Shown here: positions 12,375 to 25,323 of the stretch, one piece after another | How the letters are laid out: every line of letters begins with the position of its first letter | Position numbering within the stretch: position 1 is the stretch's first letter | Source of the DNA: Dictyophora rubrovolvata | Lineage: Eukaryota; Basidiomycota; Agaricomycetes; Phallales; Phallaceae | NCBI GenBank assembly: GCA_029959195.1 | Contig: CP114124.1 | Span: 1,612,001 to 1,676,000, forward strand | Length of the DNA stretch: 64,000 nucleotides | Reading direction: 5' to 3' | Notes under the pieces: model-generated | Database searches by the model: none | The model's input: the letters and a program-made list of their open reading frames with translations, nothing else | Told to the model about the DNA's origin: nothing | Translations under genes and position numbers: made by a program

Positions 12375-15300
12375 TGTAATTGATAAGATAGATCATACAT
12401 GTATTTAGATAAACGGAAAGGAGAAGATATCACAATGTCAAGTGTGGGGAAAATGCCCAATAGAGATAGATCCGAACTAGTTGCGAATGCGACTCCAGCA
12501 ATTGTAAACACCTCGTAAAGTTTGAAGAACAGGCGGGAACTTGAAGCTGTACTCAGCCTCATCAATATCGACTGATTCATCCTCTGCTGTATGATACAAA
12601 GAAATAAGAAATTGATGCAGAGAGTACAATTCAATTTGGAAGTAGGCTCGCCTTCTGATACATCGTTTAATTTAGCATGTTGAATCCATATTAAAGGAAG
12701 ACCCAAGACACGAGCACCTTCATTGCTTTCTGGATCGATATTCGACACAACGTGGGCATTGCAGATTAACTCAAAGTCATTTATAGAGATATCAAACACG
12801 CGGAGTGTTCGAAAATTTTGGATGCTGATTGACTTTAAATTGAAACCGAGGGTGTCAATATCAGAATAATTTAGCCTCTTGGACCCCGAAGGATCAAGAG
12901 ACCAGTACGTATCCAGCATTTCATCGTGTACTGCTACCTTGGAAATAAAGAAGTATAACTCCTTATATTCAGAAGTTCCAATCAAACATCCGAGCCTGGT
13001 AGGAATTTGGAGGTGCCACGAGAACCCGGTCACTATGTAATACATATGCACTCGGATAAAATCTTCTATGATGACACAATCGTGAAATTGACATACCGGC
13101 GCAAAACCTATTGAAAGCGTACTTTCTATCGAGTCTTGCATGTAAGTAGGCAATTTGGCTGACGTATGCACGAGTCATTCGTTCCCAAGCAGCCCGATCT
13201 GAATATTGAACATCGTATTCAATCACCACCGTCTCAAGATCCTCGGCAGGCGAAATACTAGCTACATCCACAGGAAGGCGAATCCTAAGAACATTGCGAT
13301 GAAGTTGGCATTCAATGCTTCTACATGGTAGAAAATATGCCGTGCCTGAAATGCCCATCACAATCTTCAACAGACAATCTATTCGCGGTTTTGAGGTATT
13401 TCTGCAATTCTTCATCACGAATGACCCAGCCCGATAATGAAGGTTCTTCGCGGGGAATAAACCCCAATATAACCGCATTCGAAGCTTCAAGTCGATCATT
13501 GTTTTTATCGGCTAATAGAACGTCACCAATGTAGACGGGATAAGCTGGTGCGGGGACGTCCCGCCAAACACGAATATGTATGGCACCATAGAAATCCCAT
13601 AAGAAAGATGGGTTTGAAGGAACATTGGACTGTTCGGACAAACGCAGCGTGTCTACTGTTTCAATAATCCCTGCCAGCTCCTCTTGAGGTTTCTCGTCAA
13701 TAGTTGCATACTGCCACTGATAAGTAGGGACGTCTCGTAGAACATTCGGCGACCATTCCTGATATTGTTAATCCAAAATGCGTTTATAAATGAGGAAATT
13801 GAACCAACAAATGCAACAACCCCGCATCCATCTAAAAGGCTTACATAGTGATAGCAAAGATATCCATCATCACGATCTTTGAAACCAATAAATATGTGAG
13901 AGAATGACCGATTCAGCCACGATAAAAAGGCATGGTGAGATGTGCTAGTTTCCACATAATTTAAGCCTTCCTGTAAGCAGAAGGCAAATGGTGAGATACA
14001 AGAAATGAATGAAATTATGATCGATCCGAGCTCACAGCATAGGACGCCCCCTGGGATGTGAATTGAAAAAATCATCGCCATTAAGCATCATGGCAACTCA
14101 CTTTACGGTAAACATCTACGCACAGACGCAATGCATTGCGAAATCTTTGATCGTATTCTTTAACCGGAATACACCACGCTAAATATATATGTATATGATG
14201 GTAAGTCTTGATTTGATTCCTAAAACTGACGACCAAACGAACGGTTGTGAAAGACAAGGCCAGGGCTATCTTTGGATGTAATTAAACCGAATAGCTGCAT
14301 CACTTTTGGATGACTTGCATGAAGAATGAGCTACTGTTTGCCATAGCTATTCTACAAGAGGCGAGTGCATTACCGAATTCGCGAGTACCACTCTTTTTCT
14401 GCTTTGAATTTCTATTGAAAGTATGAGACTGGTATAGCAAAAGGAGTGGCAGCATTGTTTTGAACACGCACGGAAATAGCATTCTGACCTTTGTAGACAC
14501 GAACCATCCGCGTTTGAGTCTCGTGTCTCCATCGGACTTCCCAGTGTTCAACTGACGCATTTGAGCTACTCCTAAGTACGTTTAAATCACCAAGCCTGAT
14601 TTGTTCAAACTGGCTACTTTCAGAAGACTTCAGAACGCAGACGACGATACAACTTACATGAAAGGCCGTCTCGTCTGTATTGCTGCTCAATTGTAGACGC
14701 ATGATGCCCCTGAGCTAGACATCGTAATGAGACCAAAAGCTGCATCGAACATTACTGTGCACACCATAAGATTTTTTCGAAATTCTTCTATCTGATTTTG
14801 ATAACGTGTTAAACAATCTCTTTCGCGACTAGCTGCGAAATATCTTCGAAGGAATCTTGATTTCTCTAGTTTATTATTGAATGATTTGAGATCATTTGAA
14901 ATGAGTTGTAAGTAGCTATTTGACGGATTCAGGCTGATAAGTACAAGCCCAATATATTTATATGTGCAGATTTACCTACCGGTAAAAGACTTCACAATCT
15001 TTCTCAAAGTAATTTAACGAGGACGCCGTGGTTTCTGGATCCTTCTTGATCTCTTCATGGAGTATTTGGAGAATAGTCGTGACATTGGTTGTGAAAATCT
15101 TATAACCATCTTGGTTCTGCTGCATTTGCTAAACTTTCATCAGCATTTATGAGTCAAGTCCCATATATCCAATGACTGACTCACTTGAATAGGCTTCAGA
15201 AGAGTCATGACTAGCTCTGCTGCACCCTTCAGATATGGGAATGGCAGAAGACCTCCCGCCGCACTAGCTAATTCAGCGACCTGGAATGCATTAGATACCC

Positions 15301-15525
15301 AGTCGGTTTCATTCTGCACAGCAGATATGGCTGTTGAAGCTGATACCGCATGTTCCTTCTGGTCGTTGGAAGATCTTTTCTTTCGAAAAACAAGCATCCC
15401 TTGGAGACTAACTGTGTGTGTGAAGCGCTACACTCACTACGGGATAAATTGATCTATATCGACGCTTTTTATATGCGTCAAACTCATGCTTTTCCTATGC
15501 CTGTCAAGGAGCTTCATGCATCGCC
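12375..15525. repeat. Left arm of a 3-kb inverted segmental duplication
   Basis: This arm, carrying a complete multi-exon gene, matches 59.10-62.27 kb in reverse orientation. Long identical peptide stretches occur at equivalent places, for example LSVEDCDGHFR, LPTYMQDSIEST and VAPPNSYQARMF. Homology fades just past the start codon side (about 15525 here, about 59095 there). On the other side it continues into the GH30 3' half. The extent was judged by eye and no percent identity was computed. Confidence 0.85.
12477..15397 (-). CDS. Protein with MLKL/NACHT-associated-like helical N-terminus (copy A)
   Basis: Large multi-exon gene with about ten short introns. The first exon starts MLVFRKKRSS and contains AELASAAGGLLPFPYLKGAAE, followed by LVMTLLKPIQ and QMQQNQDGYKIF. 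This pattern (GAAELVxxLLKPIQxxQxN) is the helical N-terminal domain found on many mushroom NACHT/NLR-like proteins, related to the MLKL/HeLo-like bundle. Later exons encode YRYLQLISNDLKSF and RYQNQIEEFRKNLM, completing the bundle. Then come regions I do not recognise, containing HEEPSLSGWVIR-like and FSWHLQIPTRLGCLIG-like segments, which look beta-rich and globular. The last exon ends CWSRIRN at 12477. No nucleotide-binding P-loop is seen. A role in allorecognition or cell-death signalling is inference from the N-terminal domain only. The gene converges on GH30, with 102 bp between stops. Confidence 0.68.
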
Positions 15526-16048
15526 TCTGGGAACGGCAGTTAACGTTGTCCAAAAAGGGTAACCAAGCTCGGACAATGAGCTGAGTCAGCAGTAACCATA
15601 CCAGGAACCTGGATGTAACCGCGGCAACTCGGCAGTAAATTGTTTCCGAGCTGTTATTCCCATATGAAGAAGGCATAGTTCGGCAATTAGTGACCACATT
15701 TCGTCACACTGGTCGCTCTAAAAATATCTCGTGTTTCGTCACGCGTCATAGGTCGCACCTTTCCCACTCGAACTGCACGCCTTCACGACGATGCTACTAT
15801 CTGCAGCTTTAAGCCAATTCCGAATTGAAATAGCTACAAGCACCCGATTATATCATACCCGTCTGTCGTGTTATCTTACCCTCATGCACATGTGATAATA
15901 GTGCTGACTCCATCGACACTAAATTGTTTCCCAAGACCAGGCTTTACCGCCGCCGGCACGAAGCTCACATTTGATTTCCGATAGAAGACACCGTTTATCT
16001 CCCTACTATTTCGCTTTTCATATCACTACCCCGCGATTTTACAGCAAC
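15526..16048. other. Intergenic, divergent promoter region
   Basis: About 520 bp between the divergent helical-domain gene (-) and the second dienelactone hydrolase (+). It is beyond the homology of the inverted repeat. No gene or clear motif was seen. Confidence 0.5.
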
Positions 16049-17376
16049 ATGAGCAACTGTGCGCATTGTGTAACTGGAATAACGCACCAGGGTACTCCAG
16101 TTGGTACGTACAACGGAGTAAACTGACTGCGAGTCATTTCTCTATCTTGATTTTCATAGGGACGATCAAACAAATAAACGGACACGATACATATGTATCA
16201 CTGCCCCAAATGTCTTACCCAAAGGATAAGGCTGTTTTACTGCTTCCTGATATTTTCGGAATTCAGTTCATGAATTGCAAGGTAATGTCAGCTTCGTTCA
16301 GTTGGCTTCGTGATCATATCACATCAAGCCACCGGAGGCATCTATCACCCATTTAAACTTTCCATAGCTACTCGTGAGTGGTTTTGAAGTGTTAATCTCA
16401 AATAGATATGAAATGAGATGAGATAGGCAGATGATTTCGCTAGAAGCGGTCTACCAGTATATGCACCTGATTATCTGAATGGTGATCCAGCCCCTGAACC
16501 TAATCCCGATGTAAGCTAAGAAGTCTTTGCCATAATCATACTTACCGTATACGTAATACCACACACATATGTATGTATGTGCCTCATTTCTTTCATCTAG
16601 TTTGATCTCAAGAAATGGTTGAAAAACCACGGACCGGAGAAAACACGACCAGTCCTCGACGATGTTGTCAAAGTTCTCAGAGCCGAGGGTATCAAAGAGT
16701 TCGCGGCAATTGGATATTGTTTCGGAGGTATGAAGAACAATCCACTGGTGTCTCGCTTTTTCACTTAATATACAGTAATATCTTCTGTCTTCTAGGACGT
16801 TACGTCTTTGATTTGGCTTTCAGCAATGTGATTAAGGTAGCCGCAACGTGTCATCCATCCTTCTTGCGAGTTCCAGAAGATCACCAGAAACTTCTGCAAT
16901 TATCTGAAGCCCCTTTATTGATAAACGCGGCTGAAATTGATCAGCAGTACCCCATCGAATCCCAGCTTAAAGGTGACAAGATCCTTGGTGGGGGGAAGTA
17001 TAAGCCGGGATATAAGAGAATGTTCGATCTTTTATTCTCTTCGGTATTTTCATTTCTCTGTATTGACTTTGCTGATATCACTATTTGAAGATTTTGGGCC
17101 GGGACTACCCACGGTTTCGCTGTAAGCAGTCATTTATTCGCTGTTGCTTCGGCTTATTTGACCAACCATTAACTTTCTAGGTCCGGGGTGATCTGGTGTG
17201 TGTTTCCCTGGAGTGTTTACTTGAATAATTGGAATTAAAGCTTGGCAAACTTCGTTCCTGATACCAATCAGAATAATCCTGAAGTAAGAAAGGCTAAGGA
17301 AGGAGCTTTCAAAGCCACGGTGGAGTTCTTTTACGAGCATCTCTATGAGAAGGGCCCGACGTCTAGTAAACTTTGA
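16049..17376 (+). CDS. Dienelactone hydrolase family protein (paralogue 2)
   Basis: Paralogue of the gene at 4.5-5.7 kb. It starts MSNCAHCVTGITHQGTPVG and runs through AVLLLPDIFGIQF, VYAPDYLNGDPAPEP, the nucleophile Cys in AAIGYCFGG joined to RYVFDLAFSNVI, an acidic residue in LLINAAEIDQQYP, and the catalytic His in AGTTHGFA joined to VRGDL. It ends EGAFKATVEFFYEHL plus about ten extra residues. Seven introns fit in phase. At first sight the His exon looks frameshifted, but ending the preceding exon at AT (after AGA) restores the frame, so I judge the gene intact. Expression and substrate are unknown. Confidence 0.85.
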
Positions 17377-18744
17377 AAAGGGAGATGGGAAACTTGTGCG
17401 GGTTATGGTAAATTGGCCGGCAGATTCTTCCAGAACATCACGGATAATGAACGTGTATATTTCTCCGTGCATACATTGAGCAAATTATGACCAATTAAAT
17501 ATCCGCATGTCGGAAAACTGTACTAGTCAAAACAAAACTTTGACAGCTTTCGTCACCCGCCAAGAAGAAAGAAGAAGAAGAAACGCAGAAGAAGGGGAGA
17601 GAGAAAACCGATATGACAAGACTCAAGTGTTATTACTGAGGCCTTCATCGTGTATATGGCGCATAATACGACTCGGGTATTGCCAAAAGACTATGTTGGG
17701 TTGGGTTGATTACTTCGATTATTGATTGACCGTAGTATTAATACTGAAGAGCGGAGAGCCGGCTCTAATCGTCGTCGTCGTATATATAGACAATTGTGTA
17801 TCTGTCTAAGATGATTACCTAGGTAGAGATGAGTTTAGGTTAGTTGCGTTTTGGCCGGGAGTTACCATCGCTCAATAATAATAGCAGTCTATATGCCTAT
17901 TGTCCAAGGATTAAGTTGAACGCCGAGATGAGGAGAATAGAAATCCTACATGTATTGTATTGTATTGACTAGCTTCAAAAGAACGGTTAAAAAGGAATGA
18001 AGTGGGCTGTCGATCGCATTGAGAACTTGAAAGGGGCCGGGGTTCTTCCAATGGGCAAAACTGGGGGGATTTTATATGCTGAGAGACAGAATTTATTTGT
18101 CTAATTGTTTGAGGAACACGTGCACTTTCACATAGATCGATAGAACATTCGAGCAGAATTTCGGGTTAGTATAATGCGCAGTCACTATTAACCCACCGTT
18201 TCGAGAAATTGACATGTGCCATGCTCGCTCGTCTGAAATGCGGGCTAATACGATCTAAGTAAGAGCTGAGCGCTGATACGTCATTGTGATTAATATATCA
18301 ATATCAATACTGGTATTTGCTCGAAATGGTCCGCTGGATCGAGATGACTCACGGAAATAAAGGAAAGGCTGTCAGATGGTGCCAAATCAAAGGAGCGCGT
18401 GCCAGTGAACTCGTGGCGTGGTCGATGATTAATGCAAAGGCCATTGTTGTCGACAACGAACGAGCTCATCATGCTATGTGCTATTAGCTGGCACTGACGT
18501 CGTGGGCCGTGGCAACTGGCAGACCGGTCGGAACCCGTGCCGCTCTTGGCGGCCAATTGACACGGCATACTGAGCTGAACTGTCCATGCAACGATGCTCA
18601 GCGCTGTCAACGCTTGTTCGCAGAAATATCCATCACGCTGTCGGACCCCTCGTAAGTTTAAGCTGGGCGCTGTCAACATTGGTCGTTTTGGCGAAAAATG
18701 GCTGAGATTACTTAAATTAGCATCGGGTTTTCTCAATCAGACTC
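17377..18744. other. Intergenic, no gene supported
   Basis: About 1.37 kb between two plus-strand genes. It includes A/G-rich stretches near 17565-17610 and a short (cgt)n run near 17770. A minus-strand open frame at 18290-18736 lacks any recognisable motif, overlaps the thioesterase promoter and is probably chance. Confidence 0.5.
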
Positions 18745-19758
18745 ATGTCGTCTTCTGCATCCAGTATACAGGTATTTATGTCGCGAATATTTCTGTCTCT
18801 TTACATTTCTTTATTGTCACTTTCTTCAGGCTCTTCAACAGGCATTTCGTGATCCCTCATCGCCCTTCTATCTCGCAGAGGGGGAAATAGGTCCCGCATC
18901 TCCCGATGAACTTCCTCGTACGACTACGACTACTACACCCATCCTGAGCCGATCACCCAAATCTGTCTCCGATATCACCTCGTCAATCCAAGGTTTTAGT
19001 AGTGAAATTGTCAAAGAAGCGAGAGAATACGCCCTAAAGAATGGCTACGATCCCGATTCGTTTTACGAGCACAAGGTCATGTGGGGAGAAATGGACAGCT
19101 TTAGGCAAGTTCTTGTGCTTCAATGCTGCAAAAGACAAATAAATAAAAATGATTAACTCTTATGTAATATACTTAGACATGTTAATAACGTCCAATACGG
19201 TCAGTTCGTTTCTACTCTGAACGTGTTCAAACATTCACGAATCCCTGTTGGATAGGCAGATATATTGAATCCGTGAGGTCAAGATGCCTTTTAAGAAGAG
19301 ATCTCTATTAACGCAAAAATTCTCCAGAGTCGTCTTCAGTGGCTTACATCTGTCTACCACCAGGTTGGAGGCCCAGAAGCGGTCAATAACTTCCTTAAAG
19401 CTCAAGGAATCTGCCTAATCTTAAAGTCAATTTTTATCAACTACAAACGTCCGATCTTATATCCAGATACAGTGTGTTTTTATTTTTTATTTGTAGTTTT
19501 ATCGTTTACACTGAACCCGCGCCCACCTAGATTTTGATAGCACATCGTCTAGTGCCTGTTGAACCTCCCTCGATCACCCGCTTCAAACACGAAGCCATCG
19601 TTTATTCTTATACTCATCGCACCGTAGCTGCTACAGGTGAATCCGTCCTCGTCTGGTACGATTACGATAAATTGCAGAAGTCACCCCCCTCGGATGCCAT
19701 GCAGAAAGTCTTAGAGGATAGAATAAGAAAGCAGGAAGAACAGAAGAATCAAGCTTGA
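18745..19758 (+). CDS. Hotdog-fold thioesterase superfamily protein
   Basis: Acyl-CoA thioesterase-like protein of fungal 4HBT type. The first short exon (MSSSASSIQ) splices to ALQQAFRDPSSPFYLAEGE and a Ser/Thr-rich linker. The hotdog domain follows: FYEHKVMWGEMDSFRHVNNV, then YGRYIESSRLQWL, GGPEAVNNFLKAQG, INYKRPILYPDT and ILIAHRLVPVEPPSITRF, ending VWYDYDKLQKSPP. The conserved D-S-F-R-H-V-N-N motif is completed only when a GC donor (19105) is used, because the neighbouring GT breaks the phase. Five introns in all. The long N-terminal extension with linker is usual for these fungal proteins and may carry a mitochondrial signal, though I see no clear one. Confidence 0.85.
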
Positions 19759-20400
19759 GCAAAAATTCACGTGGCTCGTATGACAAAGTTGAGCCCGAGC
19801 CATTGATCCCGCTCCCTAGTACGCAGATATTTAATCTCAAGGTTTTAGTTTATTCGTTTATTCACGATTCACTTTTTGAGCACTCAATTTGATGTGCATT
19901 ACCTATCTGGCGAACATTTAGAACTAATATTATTTAGTACTCGGCCCCTCTCACTGACTACCCCTCCGTCTCGTCGACCTACGTCAATTGACATTGGAGA
20001 TCATATTTCAGACCCAATAATAATTTTTTACTACATATTTAGAGCTTTTTTTTGGCTTGATTTCGCACTGGCCTTTTCCTTATCGAGGTATTTCTGCCTT
20101 CATGTATATATTGATAAGTCAAAATCTATTAGCTTCTGGCATCCATTTGCTTTCACTCACTTTTTCGCTTGGGGGAATTTCTTAGTCTGCCGGCTTTGAG
20201 TATGCTTTAAAGAAATGACCAGTTATAGGGGGTTCCTGTGGTCACATTGACGCAAGAGGGAAAGCCATTCATAAGATAAAGACGTCCTTAGGGCAGAGAA
20301 GGCCCGATTGTCTCCAGCAAGATTCGACTGTCCAAGATTTTTATCGGGATGTTTATCGATTATCTTGTCATGTCAGACGGTAAATGCCATAACGCCTGTT
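19759..20400. other. Intergenic, AT-rich
   Basis: About 640 bp of AT-rich sequence downstream of the thioesterase gene. No coding pattern was found. The tandem 7TM array begins just to the right. Confidence 0.5.
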
Positions 20401-21137
20401 AATATCGACTCCTTCAATTGTGCTTGGCTCACATAGATACCCCAAATCCGCTGTTGGGCCAGAGGCCCCACCATCGTCAGCCAAATTTTGAATTATGGAT
20501 GCATCGTCGACAGTTTTCGAATAAAAAAGATTATGGATTCCCTTTTCATTCAAGTACTACAGGAGTTAGATACAAACTTCTTCTCACTTGAATCGATTAC
20601 CAAGTTTGGTTAACTGACACGGTATGTCTTCAAGCTTGAAAACTCGGAGGCTGGAGCTTGCGGAAGGCTGCTATTTTGACAGAACTTGCCACTGGTGTCG
20701 TCTCTTTTGAGATCGAATGAGGTTTGGTTCCGTCCGAGTTTTTGGCTCTGATCCACTTTCACTTTCAATCGGACTTCAAGGTAGTAACGGTTTGCATAAA
20801 CAAATCTATAGCACTGGTTTCACCGACGGGTCATAGGAGAGAATGGGACGTCTAAATAGCCCGAATTTCCGGTGCCTGCTACCACTGCAGTGGAATATTG
20901 AATCATTGAACAATGATGGTCGGCTTCGCGAACAAGTCTTTAAAATATCAATCCATTCCATTTAAGCCAAACAGTGAATAGAATCCTTCTCGCTTGGATT
21001 CAAGTTGAGGACATATAAAGCTATGACGCTGAAAGAACAAAACACCAGTTTTTAAACGGGACTACACTCTCTCTTCATGTTCATCGCGTCACTATTACCA
21101 GTAGGACGACATTTTCACCTTCCCTCTTTAATTCGAT

Positions 21138-22060
21138 ATGCCTGGTGTCAGATTAGACATTTCAGTCCTCGTTGCAATCATCACCCGAGCTGTCCTCTTT
21201 GGAATTTATCAAGTACGTAAACAAAAATACCTTGGTCGTTCATGACGGTCTTCTTACTACTCGGACGTTAAGGTTTTACAAGCTCTTCACTCCGACTTTG
21301 ACAAAGTGGGTAAGAGCCTTTCTCGCGCTCACGCTTGTTCAGAATGTTTCGGCAACTTTTTTAATTATGCCAGTAAATAAATTTTTGTCCGACTATATAT
21401 TATTTGTTACTGATCGCCATTCTTTCCTGTGTTATGTACATAGCTTCCGCATTTGGTGGGTTAGTAGCGGCGTTGCTGGTTTAAAAAGTAACTCCAGGCT
21501 ACAGTGGCCGGCGGTGACTGTTCTTCTTGAAAGTGGCGCCATTTATTCGAGCACCTTGTCGGTGTTATTGGGGACGTATGTCTCCGGAAGCTATGCTCAA
21601 TATATAGGTATGGTCCAATGGTACTTCGTCATTTTTCTCGTTCGACTGAGCTGATTATGGCCAGTTTAGCGATTGTCATTGTAGTTCAATTTTCCGGAAT
21701 TATTTAAAATTGATACTAACACTTGTCTTCGATAGGGAATCACATTCGACTTTATCATTGTCCGGGTACTATTGAATGTCTATTATCCCATTATACAACT
21801 TAACTAAAGGTGGTTTTTTTCTCCGTAGGTCGGATTAGGTCTCTCCCACATTCCAACAACGAATAGCAGTCTACATGTCCGGCCTTTAATAAAATACCAC
21901 TTCGGAGGTTCACTTTTGACATTACACAGGACGTCCATACGTCTCAGGAGACGAATCAGACGAGAACGAACGTGCCGAAAGCGGCGGGTGGTGAAGACGA
22001 TGCTTCTTCAAATACCGGGGAGTGGAAAACATCAACGATTAGTGAATATAAGTGTTAGGA
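21138..22060 (+). pseudogene. 7TM gene, array unit 1 (internally deleted)
   Basis: The first exon (MPGVRLDISVLVAIITRAVL) is present, but about 0.9 kb covering TM segments 2-5 is missing, so the sequence jumps into the exon encoding LFTPTLTKWVRAFLALTLVQ. The remaining 3' exons match the sister copies: RIWWV, PAVTVLLESGAIYSSTL and the GITFDFIIVRVGLGLSH-type end. With most of the membrane segments lost it cannot encode a normal 7TM protein. Confidence 0.75.
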
Positions 22061-23030
22061 AATGGGTACTCTTTTAAGTGTGCTTGGGTTACATACATAG
22101 ATAGTACTCCAAATCCGCCGTTGGACTAGAAGCCCTATCATCATCAACCAATTTTTGAATTTTGTATGCATTGTCCTGTGATATCTACAAAGATTTTAGA
22201 TTCCCTTTTCATTCGGACACCACTGGAGTTAGGTACGGACTTCTCACTCGAATCGATTACCGCGTTTGGTTAAACTGACATTCAACCCCCTCGGGTTTAC
22301 CCGATATTGAAATCTAGATTCTTCCGGATCTAGACGTAGCGGATATGTATTCAGATATGCACTGCGTGTATGTCTAAGTCCGTACTTCTGCGAAAGAATA
22401 TAAGCGACACTACTTAATATTATCGCACTCACTGCTTATTAGTACGAATTGTTCCAATAGTTGCATTCCGCCGAACCTGATAAATGAAGAAAACGCTAGT
22501 TACGTCGTCAAGAAGGAAAATGATTTGACTGATAGGAGAACATTCATGTTTTTTCCGAACGATGCATAGTTACGACGCATCAAGCACTGCGGCCAGCTGC
22601 ACCACGGGGTTTTCCGTCAAATCTCAACTAAGCTCCTTTGAGTCTCGGAATGGCATGACTGACGATTCCCATGTATCAATAAGACGTGCTCTAGCGTTCT
22701 GTCTCCGTCTCTGTTTTTGTCTTAGCACGTCGCTAGCTCGCTATAATTGACAGCCTCGAGCGGCGTTGTCGGCCGAGTGGATATCTGACATCCGCCAGCG
22801 TGTCTTTTTCTTTCTCGACCGTGCGCAGTGCAGTGCCTTTGTCTGAGCGCAATTGTGTGCTTGTCGAAATTATGCGTTTCATGGGGAAACCCGCCATCAC
22901 AATGACAGCAACCGTGATCTCAGCCTCGGCTTGAGCTGTTTCTTGCCAATGAGCTGGTAGTGGTTTTACAATCGGTGTTCGTTTTTTTCGTTGTCGATCG
23001 ATGATTGGCCGTTAAGCATTGTTGCCTCGG

Positions 23031-23058
23031 ATTGAATATTGAATATTGAATATTGAAG
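23031..23058. repeat. Four tandem copies of a 7-bp motif
   Basis: attgaat repeated three times plus attgaag, in the promoter-side region of array unit 2. The sister units have at most one or two copies, so it expanded locally. Confidence 0.8.
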
Positions 23059-23542
23059 ACTCGGAGCTCACAGAAAGCTGCTATTTCGACGAAAATTGCT
23101 AGTGTCGTCCGTCTGTTGAGATCTCGGAATAAGGTTTGGTTCCGCCCGGCTCGAATTCACTTTCACTTACACTTGCAATTGGACTTGGTAGTAACGAGTT
23201 TGCAAAAGAAACACTCAAAACTTAGAAATCTATCGCACTAATTCCATTGACGGGGTCTTGGGAGAGAATGGGGCGTCTAAATAGCTCGAATTCCCGGTGC
23301 CTGCCACTGCAGTGGAATATTAAATTTCCATTGAATGATGGCAGGCTTCACGAACAAGTCTTCAATCCATTCCATTTCGGCCGAATGAGGAATAGAATCC
23401 TTCTCGCTTGGCTTGAGGACATATCAAGCCATGACGCTGAAAAAAGAACACACCGGTTTTAAAACGCGACAACACACACACTTTCATGCTCACCACGTCA
23501 TATTACTAGAACGACATTTTCACCTTCCCTCTTTAATTCGAT

Positions 23543-25323
23543 ATGTCTGGTATTAGATTAGACGTTTCAGCCCTTGTTGGGATCATCACTCAAGCTGTCC
23601 TTTTTGGACTTTATCAAGTACGTAAACAAAAATACCTTGGTCGTTCATGACGGTCTTCTTACTACTCGGACGTTTAGGTTTTATTTTTTGCATGCATTTA
23701 CGTCTTGCTCAACAAGTTGGATCTTGCTCGTATTACTCATACGCAGATTCTGATTTTTGAACAGGAGGAGCGGATATATTAATTGGCCTTTTTTTACTAC
23801 AGCTATTGTCATGGTAAAAATGGTTACACTCTTTTAATCCTTGCAAAGCTTACATCGTCCTGTAGTGGATTCTTATAGGCACTTATTTTGGCGTGAGTTG
23901 GAGTAGGATCATGGGTGCGTCTTTTTTATTGCATTTTTCAAATTCGCCGAGAACATACTTTACACCTGGTAGATGCATTTATCGGTTCACAGTCCTTGCT
24001 TGGGGAAAACCCGAACGCCATCTCTGAATATTTCGAGAACCTGTCTAACTGGTAAGTACAGTGTGTAACTCACTTGAACCGGAGGCTGAAATCTTTGTCA
24101 GGAAAGAAGTAATGACTCTTCACTTGTGGAAGTTTAACTCTAAGTTGATCAACCTCTCTTGACAGATTTTTCGTTCTTCAGTTTATCAGCTTTTGACAGT
24201 TGTTGCCGATTCACTATTTGTGAGCGAGGAATAAACATTTATTGGAAAAACTTTAAACATAGAAACAGACATACAGGTTATATGTAGTCTGGGGTAAGCA
24301 ACCTATGTATTTCTTCGATGTTCCCATCTGAAAACAATTTTTAGGTCGCAATCGGTATATCGTCATTCTACCTATTTTGATGCTTTGTGCAACCATTAGT
24401 ATGTTCGATCTTCCTTCTGCTTCAAAGCTTGTGTCTTATTCGTAAGTAGCGTCGGCCATAGCAGCGGTGATCCTAATCTCTCCTGCGTCCTCAAGTGTAA
24501 ACTTCTATCTTTCTTTACTTCAACTCTTCCTCATACTTGATGTAGCTCTCCACTCCGACTTTGACAAAGTGGGTAAGAGCCTTTCTCGCGGTCACGCTTG
24601 TTCAGAATGTTTTGACAACCTTTTTAATTATGTCAGTAAATAATCTTTTTTCAGGCTATATATTACCCGTCACTGATCGCCATTCTTTCCTGTGTTATGT
24701 AGCTTCCGCATTTGGTGGGTTAGCAAGGACGTTCCTGGTTTAAAAAGTAACTCCAGGCTATGGCCGGCGGTGACTGTTCTTCTTGAAAGTGGCGCCATTT
24801 ATTCAAGCACCTTGTTGGTGTTATTGGGAACGCATGTCTCCGGAAGCTATGCTCAATTTATAGGTATGATTCTCCGGTATTTTTTTTTCTTTCCCGTCCG
24901 ACCGAGCTGATTATGGCCTACTTAGCGATTGATATGCTAGTTCCTATCATTGTAGCTCAATTTTCTGATCTTTTTTTACAATTGAAACTAACACTTGTCT
25001 TCGATAGGGAATTACATTCAACTTTATCATTGTCCGGGTACCCTTGAATGTCTATTATGCAATTATATAACTTAACTAAGGGTTGTTTTTTCCTGTAGGT
25101 CGGATTAGGTCTCTCCCACGTTCCAACAATGAATAGCAGTCTCACGGTACTTCGGAGGTTCACTTCTGACATAGCACAGGACGTCCAGACTCCATACGTC
25201 CCAGGAAACAAATCAGACGAGAACGAACGTGCCGAAAGCGGCGAGTGGTGGAGACGATACTTCTTTAAATGCCAGGGAATGGAAACATCAACGATTAGCG
25301 AATACAGGTGGGGTGCTCCGTGA
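23543..25323 (+). pseudogene. 7TM gene, array unit 2 (probable pseudogene)
   Basis: Most of the gene joins in phase: MSGIRLDVSALVGIITQAVL, VLFFACIYVLLN, INWPFFTTAIVM, WILIGTYFGVSWSRIMG, QSLLGENPNAISEYFENLSN, TYRLYVVWGRNRYIVILPIL and LCATISMFDLPSASKLVSYS. At that point the frame meets TAA, where unit 3 reads TAC. The TAA lies inside an apparent GTAAGT, but splicing there does not restore the phase of the next exon. The C-terminal tail also differs from unit 3. It is called a pseudogene unless an unseen splice rescues it. Confidence 0.6.

Noticed and set aside
17090-17130. Apparent frameshift in the catalytic-His exon of dienelactone hydrolase 2
   Set aside because: Ending the previous exon two bases into a codon restores AGTTHGFA in phase, so no break is needed.
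18290-18736. Minus-strand open frame of 148 codons upstream of the thioesterase
   Set aside because: No recognisable motif, composition unlike neighbouring proteins, and it overlaps the promoter side of a well-supported gene on the other strand.
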